Source: Streptomyces sp. MMG1533
GTDB taxonomy: Bacteria > Actinomycetota > Actinomycetes > Streptomycetales > Streptomycetaceae
Direction: 5' to 3'
Assembly: GCF_001279775.1 (NCBI RefSeq)
Contig: NZ_LGDG01000269.1
Coordinates: 1 to 55,610, forward strand
Length of the DNA: 55,610 nt
Shown here: positions 35,909 through 45,469 of the stretch, piece after piece
How the letters are laid out: every line of letters begins with the position of its first letter
How positions within the stretch are numbered: position 1 is the first letter of the stretch
Position numbers and translations under genes: made by a program
Notes under the pieces: model-generated
What the model was told of the DNA's origin: nothing
What the model saw: only the letters and a program-made list of their open reading frames with translations
Database searches by the model: none

Positions 35909-37366
35909 CTATTGCGGCTCGGCGGGAGGCGCTGTCGGCGCCCCCGGCAGTCGTACGGTCGCCACCGTGCCGCCGCCCTCCGCGCGGGCCAGCGTGACCT
36001 CGCCGCCGGCCTGTTCCACCGTGCGGGCGACGATCGACAGGCCGAGGCCCGAGCCCGGGAGGGCCCTCGCGCTCGGGGAGCGCCAGAAGCGGTCGAAGAC
36101 GTGCGGGAGTTCCTCGGCGGGGATGCCCGGGCCGTGGTCGCGGACGGTGAGAACGCCGTGGGCGAGCTGCACCTCGACGCTGCCGCCCTCGGGGCTGAAC
36201 TTCACCGCGTTGTCCAGGATGTTGACGACCGCGCGCTCCAACGCGGCCGGTTCCGCCCGTACGAACCAGGGCTGGAGGTCCGCGGTGATGGTCAGCTCGG
36301 GCCCACGGAGCCGTGCCCGGCGCAGGGCCGACTCGACGGCGTCCTCCATCGCGACCACCTGAAGGCGTTCGCCGCGCTGTCCCTCCGAACGGGACAGTTC
36401 CTGCAAGTCGCCTATGAGGGCGGCCAGTTCGGTCATCTGCGCCTTGACGGAGGCGAGCAGTGCCTTGCGGTCCGCCTCCGGGATGGGGCGGCCGGTCTCC
36501 TCGCTGCGGGTGAGGAGTTCGATGTTGGTTCGGAGGGAGGTGAGGGGGGTGCGGAGTTCGTGACCGGCGTCCGCGATGAGCTGCTGCTGCAGCTCGCGGG
36601 AGTTGGCCAGGGACGACGTCATCGAGTTGAAGGAGCGGGAGAGGCGGGCGACCTCGTCGTCGCTGTCGTCCTCGACGGGGATGCGGATGCTCAGATCCTC
36701 GGTGCGGGCCACGTGCTCGACGGCCTCGGTGAGCTTGTCGACCGGTCGGAGACCGGCCCGGGCGACCATGAGGCCGGCGGCTCCGGCACCGACGACTCCG
36801 ACGCCGGAGACGAGGAGCAGGATCAGGGCGAGTTCGTTGAGGGTGGACTGGGTGCTCTTCAGCGGTACGGCGACGACGAGCCCGACGTTGGGTCCGGCCT
36901 CCCCGGTGACGGTAGTGGTGGCACCCAGCGGACGGGTCATCACGCGGACTTCGTTGCCGTCCTCGTCGGTGCCGTTGCGGAAGTAGATCCGGCTGATGTC
37001 GCCGTCCTTGATCTTGTCCTTGTCGGACTGCGTGACCTTGACCGTGCCCGTGGAGTCGTCGGTGACACAGATCTTTCCGGTCTCCGTCACCACCTGGGAG
37101 TAGTTGTTCCGGAAGAAACCGTTGCCCTGCGGGGTCGCGGAGCAGTTGGCGAGGGCGGTCTGGGCCTGCTGGATCTGCCCCATCTGCCCCGGTCCCTTCA
37201 TTCCCCTCTGCAGATCGCTGTTCAGCTGGTCGTACAGCTTCCCCTGCACGATGAACCAACAGGTCACCGAAACCGCCGCCACGGCAAACGCCACCGCGGC
37301 AGCGACCAGCATCGACAGCCGCGCCCGGATCGGCAGCGTCCGGAACCGTCGTACAACCCTGTTCAC
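35909..37366 (-). CDS. Sensor histidine kinase
   Basis: 485 aa. Transmembrane helix 1 is about 18-40, with an external sensor domain about 41-178 containing two Cys (C75, C100). Transmembrane helix 2 is about 180-203 and a HAMP domain follows to about 255. The HisKA phosphorylation site is H269 in [10 protein letters not shown]. The ATPase part has [16 protein letters not shown] and GSGLGLSIV boxes. The gene overlaps the response regulator stop by 4 bp. Together with the nearby protease it resembles the MprAB type of envelope-stress systems. Confidence 0.94.
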   Translation of the reverse strand: MNRVVRRFRTLPIRARLSMLVAAAVAFAVAAVSVTCWFIVQGKLYDQLNSDLQRGMKGPGQMGQIQQAQTALANCSATPQGNGFFRNNYSQVVTETGKICVTDDSTGTVKVTQSDKDKIKDGDISRIYFRNGTDEDGNEVRVMTRPLGATTTVTGEAGPNVGLVVAVPLKSTQSTLNELALILLLVSGVGVVGAGAAGLMVARAGLRPVDKLTEAVEHVARTEDLSIRIPVEDDSDDEVARLSRSFNSMTSSLANSRELQQQLIADAGHELRTPLTSLRTNIELLTRSEETGRPIPEADRKALLASVKAQMTELAALIGDLQELSRSEGQRGERLQVVAMEDAVESALRRARLRGPELTITADLQPWFVRAEPAALERAVVNILDNAVKFSPEGGSVEVQLAHGVLTVRDHGPGIPAEELPHVFDRFWRSPSARALPGSGLGLSIVARTVEQAGGEVTLARAEGGGTVATVRLPGAPTAPPAEPQ

Positions 37367-38100
37367 TCCGCCCCGCCCTGCCTCAGGACATACCCCACGC
37401 CCCGAACCGTGTGCACGAGCCGCGGCTCGCCGCCCGCCTCGGTCTTGCGGCGGAGGTACATCACGTACACGTCGAGGGAGTTGGAGGAGGGCTCGAAGTC
37501 GAAGCCCCAGACCGCCTTCAGGATCTGCTCACGCGTGAGGACCTGGCGAGGGTGCGCCATGAACATCTCCAGCAGCGTGAACTCGGTCCGGGTCAGTTCC
37601 ACCGGCCGCCCGGCACGGGTGACTTCCCGCGTCGCGAGGTCCATGCGCAGATCCGCGAAGGTCAGCGCATCGTCCACCTCGACCGCGCCCGCCCCGGCCG
37701 CCGCCGCGTACGAGCTGCGGCGCAGCAGCGCACGGACGCGGGCGAACAACTCGTCGAGTTCGAAGGGCTTGACCAGGTAGTCGTCCGCCCCCGCGTCCAG
37801 CCCCGTCACCCGGTCGCCGACCGTGTCACGGGCCGTCAGCATCAGGATGGGGGTGGTGTCGCCCGCACCGCGGATCCGGCGGGCGGCCGTCAGGCCGTCC
37901 ATGCGGGGCATCTGGATGTCGAGGACGACCAGGTCGGGCTGGTAGGACGTCGCCTTCTCCAGGGCGTCGGCGCCGTCGACCGCGACCTCCGTGTCGTAGC
38001 CCTCGAAGGCGAGGCTGCGCTGGAGTGCTTCGCGCACTGCCGGCTCGTCGTCGACGATCAGGATGCGCTGGGTGTCACGGTCGCCATCGGCGGGGCTCAT
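37363..38100 (-). CDS. OmpR-family response regulator
   Basis: 245 aa. The receiver has D61 in [12 protein letters not shown] as phosphoacceptor, D17/D18 and YLVKPF. An Ala-rich linker (about 140-150) leads to the winged helix ending [11 protein letters not shown]. It is the first gene of the regulator-kinase operon. The 11-bp direct repeats upstream of the adjacent protease (39666-39687) are a plausible binding site. Confidence 0.94.
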   Translation of the reverse strand: MSPADGDRDTQRILIVDDEPAVREALQRSLAFEGYDTEVAVDGADALEKATSYQPDLVVLDIQMPRMDGLTAARRIRGAGDTTPILMLTARDTVGDRVTGLDAGADDYLVKPFELDELFARVRALLRRSSYAAAAGAGAVEVDDALTFADLRMDLATREVTRAGRPVELTRTEFTLLEMFMAHPRQVLTREQILKAVWGFDFEPSSNSLDVYVMYLRRKTEAGGEPRLVHTVRGVGYVLRQGGAE

Positions 38101-38135
38101 GGGCTTCGAATTCCTCGGGTGCGGTGGGACAGGAG

Positions 38136-38162
38136 GGCTGAAACTACTGAACGCTTTCAGCC
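38136..38162 (-). terminator. Hairpin between the protease unit and the response regulator gene
   Basis: GGCTGAAA pairs with TTTCAGCC (8 bp, 11-nt loop). It lies 44-70 bp after the stop of the 60-aa ORF and 36 bp before the regulator start, so it may be a terminator of the protease unit or part of the regulator promoter. Confidence 0.5.
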
Positions 38163-38205
38163 TCGCATGGTTCCCGGCTGGCGCTGAAGGAAGAGTCGGG
38201 TGAGA

Positions 38206-38388
38206 TCAGCCCCGAACCGTACGGCGGCGGCTGCGGGCGGCAACCGCGCGGCGCCCCGCGCCGTGGGCGGCGGCCACTTCGGGCGCCCGCGTCGTCTCCG
38301 GCGCGTGCAGCTCGTACGCCACCTCAAGGGCCAGGGCGAAGCCGGCCGGGTCGGTGCCGGCCACCGTGTGCGAAACCTGCTTGATCAT
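38206..38388 (-). CDS. Small 60-aa protein downstream of the protease
   Basis: The ATG has AGGGAGT 7 nt upstream. The N-terminal half (MIKQVSHTVAGTDPAGFALA) is a plausible folded segment; the C-terminal third is Arg-rich. It starts 33 bp after the protease stop on the same strand, so it is probably co-transcribed. No family recognised. The good ribosome site is the main support, and it could be a modulator of the protease or kinase. Confidence 0.5.
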   Translation of the reverse strand: MIKQVSHTVAGTDPAGFALALEVAYELHAPETTRAPEVAAAHGAGRRAVAARSRRRTVRG

Positions 38389-38421
38389 GACGTACTCCCT
38401 ACGGACTGGGTGGGGTTGGGC

Positions 38422-39636
38422 TCAGCTGTCGGAACCGCCGGCCCGCAGCGTGGCCAGGTCGGACTTGACGGTGTTGATCGGGATGGCGAAGCCGAGGCCC
38501 ACGCTGCCGGCGCTCGACGAGCTGGTGGCGTCGGCGGCCGAGTACATCGCGGAGTTGATGCCGACGATGTTGCCGTTCATGTCGATGAGCGCGCCGCCGG
38601 AGTTGCCGGGGTTCAGCGAGGCGTCGGTCTGGAGCGCCTTGTACGTGGTCGTCGAGGAACCCGTGTCGCCGTTGAACTGCTGGCCGCCGAACTCGAACGG
38701 CCACTGGCCGCTGCCGCCGCTCTGGCCCTGGCTCTGGCTCTCGTCGGTCGAGACCGTGACGTCACGGTCCAGGGCGGAGACGATGCCGCTGGTGACGGTG
38801 CCGGTCAGACCCTCGGGGGAGCCGATCGCCACGACCGTGTCGCCGACCTGGACGCCGGAGGAGTCGCCGAGGGTGGCCGCGGTCAGGCCGGAGGCGTTCT
38901 CCAGCTTGATCAGGGCGAGGTCCTTCTTGCTGTCGGTGCCGACGACCTTCGCGGTGTACGTCTTGCCGTCGCTGGTGCTCACCTTGATCGAGGAGGCGCC
39001 GGAGATGACGTGGTTGTTGGTGATGATCTCGCCGTCGCCGGTGATGATCACGCCGGAGCCGGTGGACTCGCCGGCGTTGGAGGTGGCGTTGATCTCGACG
39101 ATGCTCGGGCTGACCGCCTTGGCGACCCCGGCGACCGTGCCCTTGTCGGCGGACGGGATCACGCTGGTGCTGGTGCTGCTGGTGGCGACCGTGTCGTTGC
39201 CGGTCAGCTCCTGGATGCCGTACGCGGTACCGCCGCCTATGGCCGCGGCGACGATCGCCACGGCGGCGAGCAGGGCGAGCGGGCCCCGCGTGCGCTTCGT
39301 CGGCGCGGGCGCAGGCGCCGCGGGCTCGGCGGGGACCGCCGTCATCACGGCCGTACCGCCGCCGTTGCCGTCACCGCCGCCGTAGGCACCCGCGGCCGCG
39401 TATCCGGCCGGCGTGGACGCCTGCGAGGCCTGGGACGGCCACACGGTGGTGCCCGGCTCGACGGTGACCGGCTGCACCGGCTGGTGTGCCGGCGGGGGCG
39501 GCCACTCGGGGTTCACGGGGGAGGAGGCGTGCTGCTGGGGGTACGCCGACTGCAGGGGGTCGGGAGTCTGCTCGCCGTGACCCTGGTACTGCTCGGGGTT
39601 CTCGTACTCGCCGCTGCGGCGGAAGCTCTCGGTCAT
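38422..39636 (-). CDS. Membrane-anchored trypsin-like serine protease (HtrA/PepD type)
   Basis: 404 aa. A disordered Pro/Gln-rich cytoplasmic part (about 1-115) and one transmembrane helix (about 118-138) precede an extracytoplasmic protease domain. The catalytic triad is H209 (ITNNHVI), D239 (DSKKDLALIKL) and S346 (NPGNSGGAL). The protein ends soon after GLGFAIPINTV, so it has no PDZ domain, unlike HtrA or PepD. It is next to a two-component system, as PepD is next to MprAB. Two 11-bp direct repeats lie 30-50 bp upstream of the ATG. Confidence 0.93.
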   Translation of the reverse strand: MTESFRRSGEYENPEQYQGHGEQTPDPLQSAYPQQHASSPVNPEWPPPPAHQPVQPVTVEPGTTVWPSQASQASTPAGYAAAGAYGGGDGNGGGTAVMTAVPAEPAAPAPAPTKRTRGPLALLAAVAIVAAAIGGGTAYGIQELTGNDTVATSSTSTSVIPSADKGTVAGVAKAVSPSIVEINATSNAGESTGSGVIITGDGEIITNNHVISGASSIKVSTSDGKTYTAKVVGTDSKKDLALIKLENASGLTAATLGDSSGVQVGDTVVAIGSPEGLTGTVTSGIVSALDRDVTVSTDESQSQGQSGGSGQWPFEFGGQQFNGDTGSSTTTYKALQTDASLNPGNSGGALIDMNGNIVGINSAMYSAADATSSSSAGSVGLGFAIPINTVKSDLATLRAGGSDS

Positions 39637-39665
39637 GGCAAGTAGCTTGTCCGTCGACCATGAGA

Positions 39666-39687
39666 GCTCCCTGAGCGCTCCCTGAGA
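39666..39687 (-). promoter_or_regulatory. Two 11-bp direct repeats upstream of the protease
   Basis: On the minus strand CTCAGGGAGCG and CTCAGGGAGCT lie head to tail, one DNA turn apart, followed by a weaker CTCATGG. An 11-bp period is what OmpR-family regulators bind. A possible -10 (AAGCTACT) sits directly downstream, very near the ATG. Confidence 0.6.
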
Positions 39688-39750
39688 AGCCCGGCAGAAC
39701 CTCGTTCGTCCGATGTAAAGGCGTCTCTCGCAGCTCGGCGACGTCTCTCA

Positions 39751-39772
39751 GAGAGCCCTCATAAAGGCTCTC
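39751..39772 (-). terminator. Terminator of the LacI-family gene
   Basis: GAGAGCC pairs with GGCTCTC around an 8-nt loop CTCATAAA, 7 bp after the LacI stop. Confidence 0.65.
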
Positions 39773-39778
39773 GGGACC

Positions 39779-40801
39779 TCACAGGCAGCCGCAGGACCGC
39801 CGGACCACCAGCCGCGACGGAAACACCTTCAGCCGCTCCCGCCGGGACCCCGCCACCCGCAGCCCCTCGTCGAGTACGAGGTCGACGGCGGCGCGCGCCA
39901 TCGCGGAGCGGTCCGAGGCGATCGTCGTCAGAGGCGGGTCGGCGAGGGCGGCTTCCTTGATGTCGTCGAAGCCGATGACCGCCAGCTCGCCCGGCACGTC
40001 GATACGCAGCTCGCGCGCCGCGCGCAGCAGGCCGATGGCCTGGTCGTCGGTGGAGCAGAAGATCGCGGGCGGGCGCCGGGGACCGGAGAGGATGCCCAGG
40101 GCTATCTCGTAGGCGTCGTAGCGGTTGTACGGCGCCTCGAAGAGCCGGCCCTCGGTGGGGACGCCGGCCTCCTCCATCGCGCGCCGCCAGCCCTCGACGT
40201 GGTCGGAGACCGGGTCGCCGACCGCGGGGGTTTCCGCGGTGCCGCCCATACAGGCGACGTACTCGTAGCCGTGCTGCAGCAGATGGGTCACGGCGAGGTG
40301 GGCGCCGCCCAGGTCGTCCGTGACGACGGCGACGTCGTCGATGGCCTCGGGCCGCTCGTGCAGGAGGACGACGCGGGCGTCCCAGGCCTCGATCTCGGCG
40401 GCGGCGTTGTCGTTCAACGCGTGGCTGACGAGGATGAGCCCGGAGACGCGCATCCCGAGGAAGGCGCGCAGGTAGTGGACCTCGCGCTCGCCGATGTAGT
40501 CGGAGTTGCCGACGAGTACCATTTTTCCGCGCTCGGATGCGGCCTGTTCGACCGCGTGCGCCATCTCCCCGAAGAAGGGCTGGCGCGCGTCCGGCACGAT
40601 CAGGCCTATGAGATCCGTGCGCCGGGACGCCATCGCCTGGGCGACCCGGTCCGGCCGGTACCCCAGTTCCTTGATCGCGGCGAGGACACGCTCGCGCGTG
40701 GCCGGGGCAACCGGCCGGGGTCCGTTGTTGATGACATAACTGACGACGGCAGTGGACGTCCCTGCCAGCCGCGCCACGTCATCCCTGGTTACCTTGGCCA
40801 C
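39779..40801 (-). CDS. LacI-family transcriptional regulator
   Basis: 340 aa. The N-terminal helix-turn-helix ([20 protein letters not shown], hinge near 48-58 with [14 protein letters not shown]) is followed by a sugar-binding-protein-like core (about 60-335), including [12 protein letters not shown] and IGFDDI. The effector is unknown. It lies 94 bp downstream of glnR on the same strand but has no clear metabolic partner gene nearby. It ends with a Cys pair (RRSCGCL), seen in some family members. Confidence 0.93.
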   Translation of the reverse strand: MAKVTRDDVARLAGTSTAVVSYVINNGPRPVAPATRERVLAAIKELGYRPDRVAQAMASRRTDLIGLIVPDARQPFFGEMAHAVEQAASERGKMVLVGNSDYIGEREVHYLRAFLGMRVSGLILVSHALNDNAAAEIEAWDARVVLLHERPEAIDDVAVVTDDLGGAHLAVTHLLQHGYEYVACMGGTAETPAVGDPVSDHVEGWRRAMEEAGVPTEGRLFEAPYNRYDAYEIALGILSGPRRPPAIFCSTDDQAIGLLRAARELRIDVPGELAVIGFDDIKEAALADPPLTTIASDRSAMARAAVDLVLDEGLRVAGSRRERLKVFPSRLVVRRSCGCL

Positions 40802-40895
40802 GCGCGGAGTCTACGCGGATGGACCCGCTCTGGGCAGGGCGTCAAGCAGGCTCCCTGTGCGGAAGCGGTGCCCGGCCCGAGCGTCCGTGCGTCCG

Positions 40896-41675
40896 TCATG
40901 CTTCTGCCGGGATCTCCGTGCCGTCCAGGGCGGCCGCCTCGTCCGCATCCTCCGGCTTTGACGGGGCCGACTTGGCCTTCGCCTCGTCCGTGGTGCGGTC
41001 GGCCTTCTCCGGAGTAACGAATCGATAACCGACGTTCCGGACGGTCCCGATGAGCGACTCGTGCTCGGGTCCGAGCTTGGCGCGCAGTCGTCGTACGTGC
41101 ACGTCGACCGTGCGGGTGCCGCCGAAGTAGTCGTAGCCCCAGACCTCCTGCAGCAGCTGTGCGCGCGTGAAGACGCGGCCCGGGTGCTGGGCGAGGTACT
41201 TCAGGAGCTCGAACTCCTTGAAGGTGAGGTCGAGGACGCGGCCCTTGAGCTTGGCGGAGTAGGTCGCCTCGTCGACCGACAGGTCGCCGTTGCGGATCTC
41301 CATGGGGGAGTCGTCGTTGACGATCTGCTGGCGGCCCATGGCCAGGCGCAGGCGCGCCTCGACCTCCGCCGGTCCGGCGGTGTCCAGCAGGACGTCGTCG
41401 ATGCCCCAGTCGGCGGTGACGGCGGCGAGGCCGCCTTCGGTCACTACGAGGATGAGTGGACAGCCGGGCCCGGTGGACCGCAGCAGCTGGCACAGGCTGC
41501 GGACCTGCGGGAGGTCGCGGCGTCCGTCGATGAGGATGACGTCGGCACCCGGGGTGTCGACGAGGGCGGGGCCTTCCGCCGGAGCCACTCGCACGTTGTG
41601 CAGGAGCAGGCCGAGGGCGGGAAGCACCTCCGTCGACGGCTGGAGGGCATTGGTCAGGAGCAGCAGAGAACTCAT
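40896..41675 (-). CDS. glnR: GlnR, global nitrogen regulator
   Basis: 259 aa from the ATG at 41675 with GGAGGAA 8 nt upstream; the longer frame has no homology. It is an atypical OmpR-like regulator that controls nitrogen assimilation genes such as glnA and amtB. The receiver part has D50 in [10 protein letters not shown] but lacks the normal phosphorylation pocket, and no kinase is adjacent, as known for GlnR. The winged helix contains [40 protein letters not shown] and [10 protein letters not shown]. The acidic/Ala-rich C-terminal tail is usual for Streptomyces. Confidence 0.95.
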   Translation of the reverse strand: MSSLLLLTNALQPSTEVLPALGLLLHNVRVAPAEGPALVDTPGADVILIDGRRDLPQVRSLCQLLRSTGPGCPLILVVTEGGLAAVTADWGIDDVLLDTAGPAEVEARLRLAMGRQQIVNDDSPMEIRNGDLSVDEATYSAKLKGRVLDLTFKEFELLKYLAQHPGRVFTRAQLLQEVWGYDYFGGTRTVDVHVRRLRAKLGPEHESLIGTVRNVGYRFVTPEKADRTTDEAKAKSAPSKPEDADEAAALDGTEIPAEA

Positions 41676-41855
41676 ACGTCTGGTTCCTCCTCGGTCCCTG
41701 CGAGGACGTTTGCGGCACTGCGGCACTGCGGACTGCTCTGCATTCCCGGGGCCCCGTACACCTGCGGTTTTCCGCTTCGTATACAACGCGTCCGAAAGCA
41801 CAAAAGGACCCGGGGGCTACGCTGCCCGAGTCCTCTGCTTAGGAGAATAGCCCAC

Positions 41856-42728
41856 ATGAGCACTGGTCGGGCAGGTCATGTGGCGCGTTCCACCGTTCGT
41901 CCGTACTCCGAGACGAGCAGACGCGCACCTTTCCGGACGTTTCTGCACACGGCCGACGGCATTTCCATTGATTCCGTATACGACCCGGGTGCGGTCGTAT
42001 ACGACGCCGGAAGGCCATCTTCCCGTGACCTCGTGTTCGTGATCGCGCACGGGTTCACCGGCGATGTGGACCGCCCGCACGTACGCCGGATCGCGCGGGC
42101 GTTCGCCCAGTACGGGGCCGTGGTCACGTTCTCCTTCCGAGGCCACGGAGCCTCCGGCGGGCGCTCCACGGTCGGCGACAAGGAGGTGCTCGACCTCGCC
42201 GCCGCGGTGGAGTGGGCACGTTCCTTCGGGCACGCGCGCGTGGCCACCGTCGGCTTCTCCATGGGCGGCTCGGTGGTGCTGCGGCACGCGGCGCTGCATT
42301 CGCCGGAGGGATCGGGGCGCGAGGGGCGCACGGAAGCGGGAACGGATGCGGTGGTTTCGGTGAGCGCTCCCGCCCGCTGGTACTACCGGGGCACGGCCCC
42401 TATGCGCCGCCTCCACTGGCTGGTAACCCGCCCCGAAGGCCGCCTGGTGGGCCGGTACGGGCTCCGGACGCGCATCCACCACCGGGAGTGGAACCCGGTG
42501 CCGCTGTCCCCCGTGGAGGCGGCGCCCCGGATCGCGCCCACCCCGCTGCTGATCGTGCACGGCGACCGGGACGGCTACTTCCCGCTGGACCACCCCCGCA
42601 TGCTGGCCACCGCCGCCGGTGACCACGGCGAACTCTGGCTGGAGCCCGGTATGGGGCACGCGGAGCACGCGGCCACCGACGAGCTGCTGGCCCGGATCGG
42701 GGACTGGGTGCTCTCGCGGCCGGGCTAG
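41856..42728 (+). CDS. Alpha/beta hydrolase
   Basis: 290 aa, AGGAGA 10 nt before the ATG. The nucleophile elbow is GFSMGGS, the acid is in HGDRDGYFP and the His in GMGHAEHA, so the catalytic triad is complete. The oxyanion region is AHGFTGD. Such cytosolic hydrolases act as esterases or thioesterases; the substrate is unknown. It is divergent from glnR and 37 bp before a MoaD/ThiS gene, with which it may be co-transcribed. Confidence 0.9.
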   Translation: MSTGRAGHVARSTVRPYSETSRRAPFRTFLHTADGISIDSVYDPGAVVYDAGRPSSRDLVFVIAHGFTGDVDRPHVRRIARAFAQYGAVVTFSFRGHGASGGRSTVGDKEVLDLAAAVEWARSFGHARVATVGFSMGGSVVLRHAALHSPEGSGREGRTEAGTDAVVSVSAPARWYYRGTAPMRRLHWLVTRPEGRLVGRYGLRTRIHHREWNPVPLSPVEAAPRIAPTPLLIVHGDRDGYFPLDHPRMLATAAGDHGELWLEPGMGHAEHAATDELLARIGDWVLSRPG

Positions 42729-42765
42729 CCTGACCGTGTACACCGCCGATTGATTGAGGAACCCG

Positions 42766-43020
42766 ATGGCAAAGGTCACGGTGCGCTACTGGGCCGCCGC
42801 GAAGGCCGCGGCCGGGATCGCCGAGGAGTCGTTCGACGCGGCGACGCTCGCAGAGGCGCTCGACGCCGTGCGCGGGCGACACCCCGGCGAGCTCGTGCGC
42901 GTCCTGCAGCGATGCTCGTTCCTCGTCGACGGTGACCCCGTGGGTACCCGCGGACATGAGACGGTTCGGCTGGCCGACGGCGGCACGGTCGAGGTGCTGC
43001 CGCCGTTCGCAGGAGGGTGA
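42766..43020 (+). CDS. MoaD/ThiS-family sulfur-carrier protein
   Basis: 84 aa beta-grasp protein from the ATG with GAGGAA upstream (an in-frame TTG 12 nt earlier is part of the ribosome site). It ends in PPFAGG, the diglycine tail that is adenylated and thiocarboxylated in MoaD/ThiS. VRYWAAAKAAAG and VDGDPV match the MoaD group (molybdopterin synthase small subunit). No moaE or thiG is adjacent. It is 2 bp before the membrane-protein gene, so probably translated together. Confidence 0.9.
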   Translation: MAKVTVRYWAAAKAAAGIAEESFDAATLAEALDAVRGRHPGELVRVLQRCSFLVDGDPVGTRGHETVRLADGGTVEVLPPFAGG

Positions 43021-43022
43021 CG

Positions 43023-44301
43023 ATGAGCGACCAGCCGTATGAGGGCGGTACCCCGTACCAGCAGGGGTACGAGGGATACGAGGGGTACGACCCGTACTGG
43101 CAGCAGGCCTACGAGGATCCGCAGGCCGCCCAGCAGTACACGCAGCAGTGGCAGGGGCAGACCTGGGAGACCCAGATGCAGCAGCCGCCGGTGTCGCCGA
43201 CGCCGGCGGCCGAGACGGCGTATCTGCCACAGCAGGCGCCGGTGCAGCAGGCGCAGCCGTCTCACGGCGCCCATGGAGCACAGCAAGGGCAGCCGTCGTA
43301 CGGCGCCCAGGGAGCACCACAGCAGGCGCAGCCGTCTCACGGCGCCCATGGAGGACAGCAAGGGCAGCCGTCGTACGGGGCAGCCGTCGTACGGCGCCCA
43401 GGGAGCACCACAGCAGGCGCAGCCGTCTCACGGCGCCCACCGAGCACAGCAGGCGCAGCAGCCCGCGGCTCCTCAGCCGCAGGCGCCCGCATCCGAGGAG
43501 ACGGCCGCCGGCTACGGCCCCGCCACCGTCGCGGGCAACGCCCGCATCACCGACGCGCAGCGGGCCCGCCTCGAAGGGCGTTCCCCGATCATCGAGCCCG
43601 GCATGCAGCCCGCCGCGCTCACCGCGCTGCTCGGCCTGCTCCTCTCCGGTACGGCGGCGATCGGGTCGTACGCCCTCCTCGTACCGCTCGTCGTCCTCCA
43701 GGCCGTCACGGCGGCGGGCTGGTTCCGGCTCAACGGCATGTGGCCCGCCCGGCAGGGCATCGCGCTGGCGTTCCTGGGGGCGCTGGTGGCGGACGCCGTG
43801 CTCCTCGCGGCCGGCCGGGAGAACGGGCCCGCCGCGATTCTCGGCACGCTGGGCGTCTGGGTCCTCCTCTCCCTCGTCCTCCAACTGCGCTCGCACGCCG
43901 ACCCGGACGAGCGGATGTACGGCCTGATGGCGACGGTCGCCTCGGCGGCACTTTCGGTCATCGCGGCCGGCCACCTCGCGGCCGAGCCGGACGCGGTCAC
44001 GGTCGGCGCGGCCGCGGTGGCGGTCGCCGTCCTGGCCCGCGCACTGCCCCTGCCGACCCCGGCCTCCGTGGTCGTCTCCCTGCTCGCCGCGGCGGGCGCG
44101 GGCATCGCGGTCGGCGGAATGACGGGGCTGGGTGCGAAGGGCGCGCTGCTCGGCGCGGGCGCGGCGGTCTGCGCGCTGATCGGCCACCGCGTGGCGAGCT
44201 ACGACTACCCGTCGCGGTTCGTGCACTTCACGGCGGGTGTTGCCCTGCCGCTGGCGGCGGCTGCGCCCGCCGTGTACCTGCTGGGACGGGCGCTGATCTG
44301 A
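43023..44301 (+). pseudogene. Membrane protein gene frameshifted by a 16-bp duplication
   Basis: Starts MSDQPYEGGTP with GGAGGG upstream. The Gln/Pro/Tyr-rich cytoplasmic N-terminal part reads in one frame to about 43377. The six to eight transmembrane helices (from 43590 on, LTALLGLLLSGTAAIG) read in the +1 frame to 44301. The switch coincides with an exact 16-bp tandem duplication (43362-43377, 43378-43393) inside 75-bp repeats. Removing one copy restores a 420-aa protein. As given, translation would run out of frame to 44336. It may be a real mutation, slippage-based switching or a sequence error. Confidence 0.85.
43251..43440 (+). repeat. 75-bp coding repeats with a 16-bp tandem duplication
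   Basis: Units start at 43251, 43326 and 43417 and encode the 25-aa Gln/Pro/Ser/His repeat (QAQPSHGAHG, QPSYGAQ). The second unit is 91 bp long because GGGCAGCCGTCGTACG is duplicated at 43362-43393. The third unit is partial. Confidence 0.9.
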
Positions 44302-44441
44302 CCCTTCCGGGCCGCCACCTCCCCTGTCACAGGTGATCGACAATTTGCCGGCCCCTGACCGATGCAGGGTTACTCTCACGCTCGACGGCCACCCGGTCCG
44401 TCAACCGACCGTCGTCTGACCGCCGTTGTGGGGGACACCGC

Positions 44442-45179
44442 ATGCGTGCACTGCGAATACTTCTGATCCTCGTCGTGATCGTCGGCGGTCTCTTCGTCCT
44501 CGCCGACCGTCTCGCGGTCAACTTCGCGGAGGACGAGGCGGCGGACAAGCTGAAGACCACCGAGGGCCTGGCCGCCACCCCCGACGTCTCCATCAAGGGC
44601 TTCCCCTTCCTCACCCAGGTCGTCGGCGGCGTGCTCGACGACGTCGAGGTCGGCATCAAGGACTACGAGGCGGACACCGGCACCAGTGACGGGAAGATCC
44701 GTATCGACGACCTCAAGGCGAACATGAAGGGCGTCGAGTTCTCCGGCGACTACAGCTCCGCCACCGCGAACAGCGCCACCGGCACCGCGTCCATCACGTA
44801 CGACGAGCTGCTCAAGACCGCCAAGTCCGAGCCCACGCAGGTCGCCCCCGGCGTCACCGCCGAGGTCGTCGGCCTCTCCGACGGCGGCAGCGGGAAGATC
44901 AAGGTCGAGATCAAGGCGACGGTGCTCGGCACCGAACTGCCCGATCCGGTCTACGTGCTCAGCACGGTCACCGCCGAGGGCGACACCGTGAAGGTGCACG
45001 CCGACACGCTGCCGTCGTTCGGCGGTGTCGACCTCGCCGAGAACCGGGCCCGGACGGTCACCGACTTCGAGCAGAAGATCGACGGGCTCCCGGGCGGCAT
45101 CCAGCTCGACAAGGTGCAGGCGGCGGAGAACGGTGTGGAGATCACGGTGAAGGGTTCGAACGTCCGGCTGGCCGGGTAA
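44442..45179 (+). CDS. LmeA/DUF2993 family protein, short form
   Basis: 245 aa with GGGGGA upstream of the ATG. A signal-anchor helix (about 5-22) is followed by the DUF2993 motif IKGFPFLTQVVGGVLDDVEV and a beta-rich body. It is a paralogue of the longer protein at 20774 and is expected to be outside the membrane. The mycobacterial relative LmeA binds phosphoinositides and affects lipomannan elongation. Followed by a strong hairpin. Confidence 0.88.
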   Translation: MRALRILLILVVIVGGLFVLADRLAVNFAEDEAADKLKTTEGLAATPDVSIKGFPFLTQVVGGVLDDVEVGIKDYEADTGTSDGKIRIDDLKANMKGVEFSGDYSSATANSATGTASITYDELLKTAKSEPTQVAPGVTAEVVGLSDGGSGKIKVEIKATVLGTELPDPVYVLSTVTAEGDTVKVHADTLPSFGGVDLAENRARTVTDFEQKIDGLPGGIQLDKVQAAENGVEITVKGSNVRLAG

Positions 45180-45350
45180 GGCGGACGACAGGGTTCATGG
45201 GCCAGGGTCCATAGGTCAGGGCTCATAGGCCAGGGTTCATCCGGCAGGGGGTGTCCCGGCAGGCGGTGCCCTGACAGGGCTGTCCTGACAGGGCTGTCCG
45301 AAAGGCGAGACGCCGCTGTCCGTACCGCAGATGTGACGACGGATACAGCC

Positions 45351-45380
45351 GCCCGGGAACCGTGCCCCCACGGCCCGGGC
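45351..45380 (+). terminator. Terminator after the DUF2993 gene
   Basis: A 7-bp outer stem GCCCGGG/CCCGGGC and a 5-bp inner stem CCGTG/CACGG with a CCCC loop are separated by an AA bulge, followed by a T-rich stretch. Between this hairpin and the DUF2993 stop (45180-45350) are only short CAGGG-containing repeats. Confidence 0.75.
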
Positions 45381-45432
45381 TGTCGTCTGTTCTCACATCC
45401 CGGACGATCGCGTCTCAAAATACGACACGCCG

Positions 45433-45462
45433 GTGACACGCGCGCCTGTCCGTCCCTACGAT
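45433..45462 (+). promoter_or_regulatory. Promoter of the cys leader peptide
   Basis: The -35 GTGACA (45433-45438) and -10 TACGAT (45457-45462) are 18 bp apart. The ATG of the leader peptide is 7 nt after the -10, so the transcript should start at or next to the ATG. Confidence 0.75.
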
Positions 45463-45469
45463 CGAGGCC

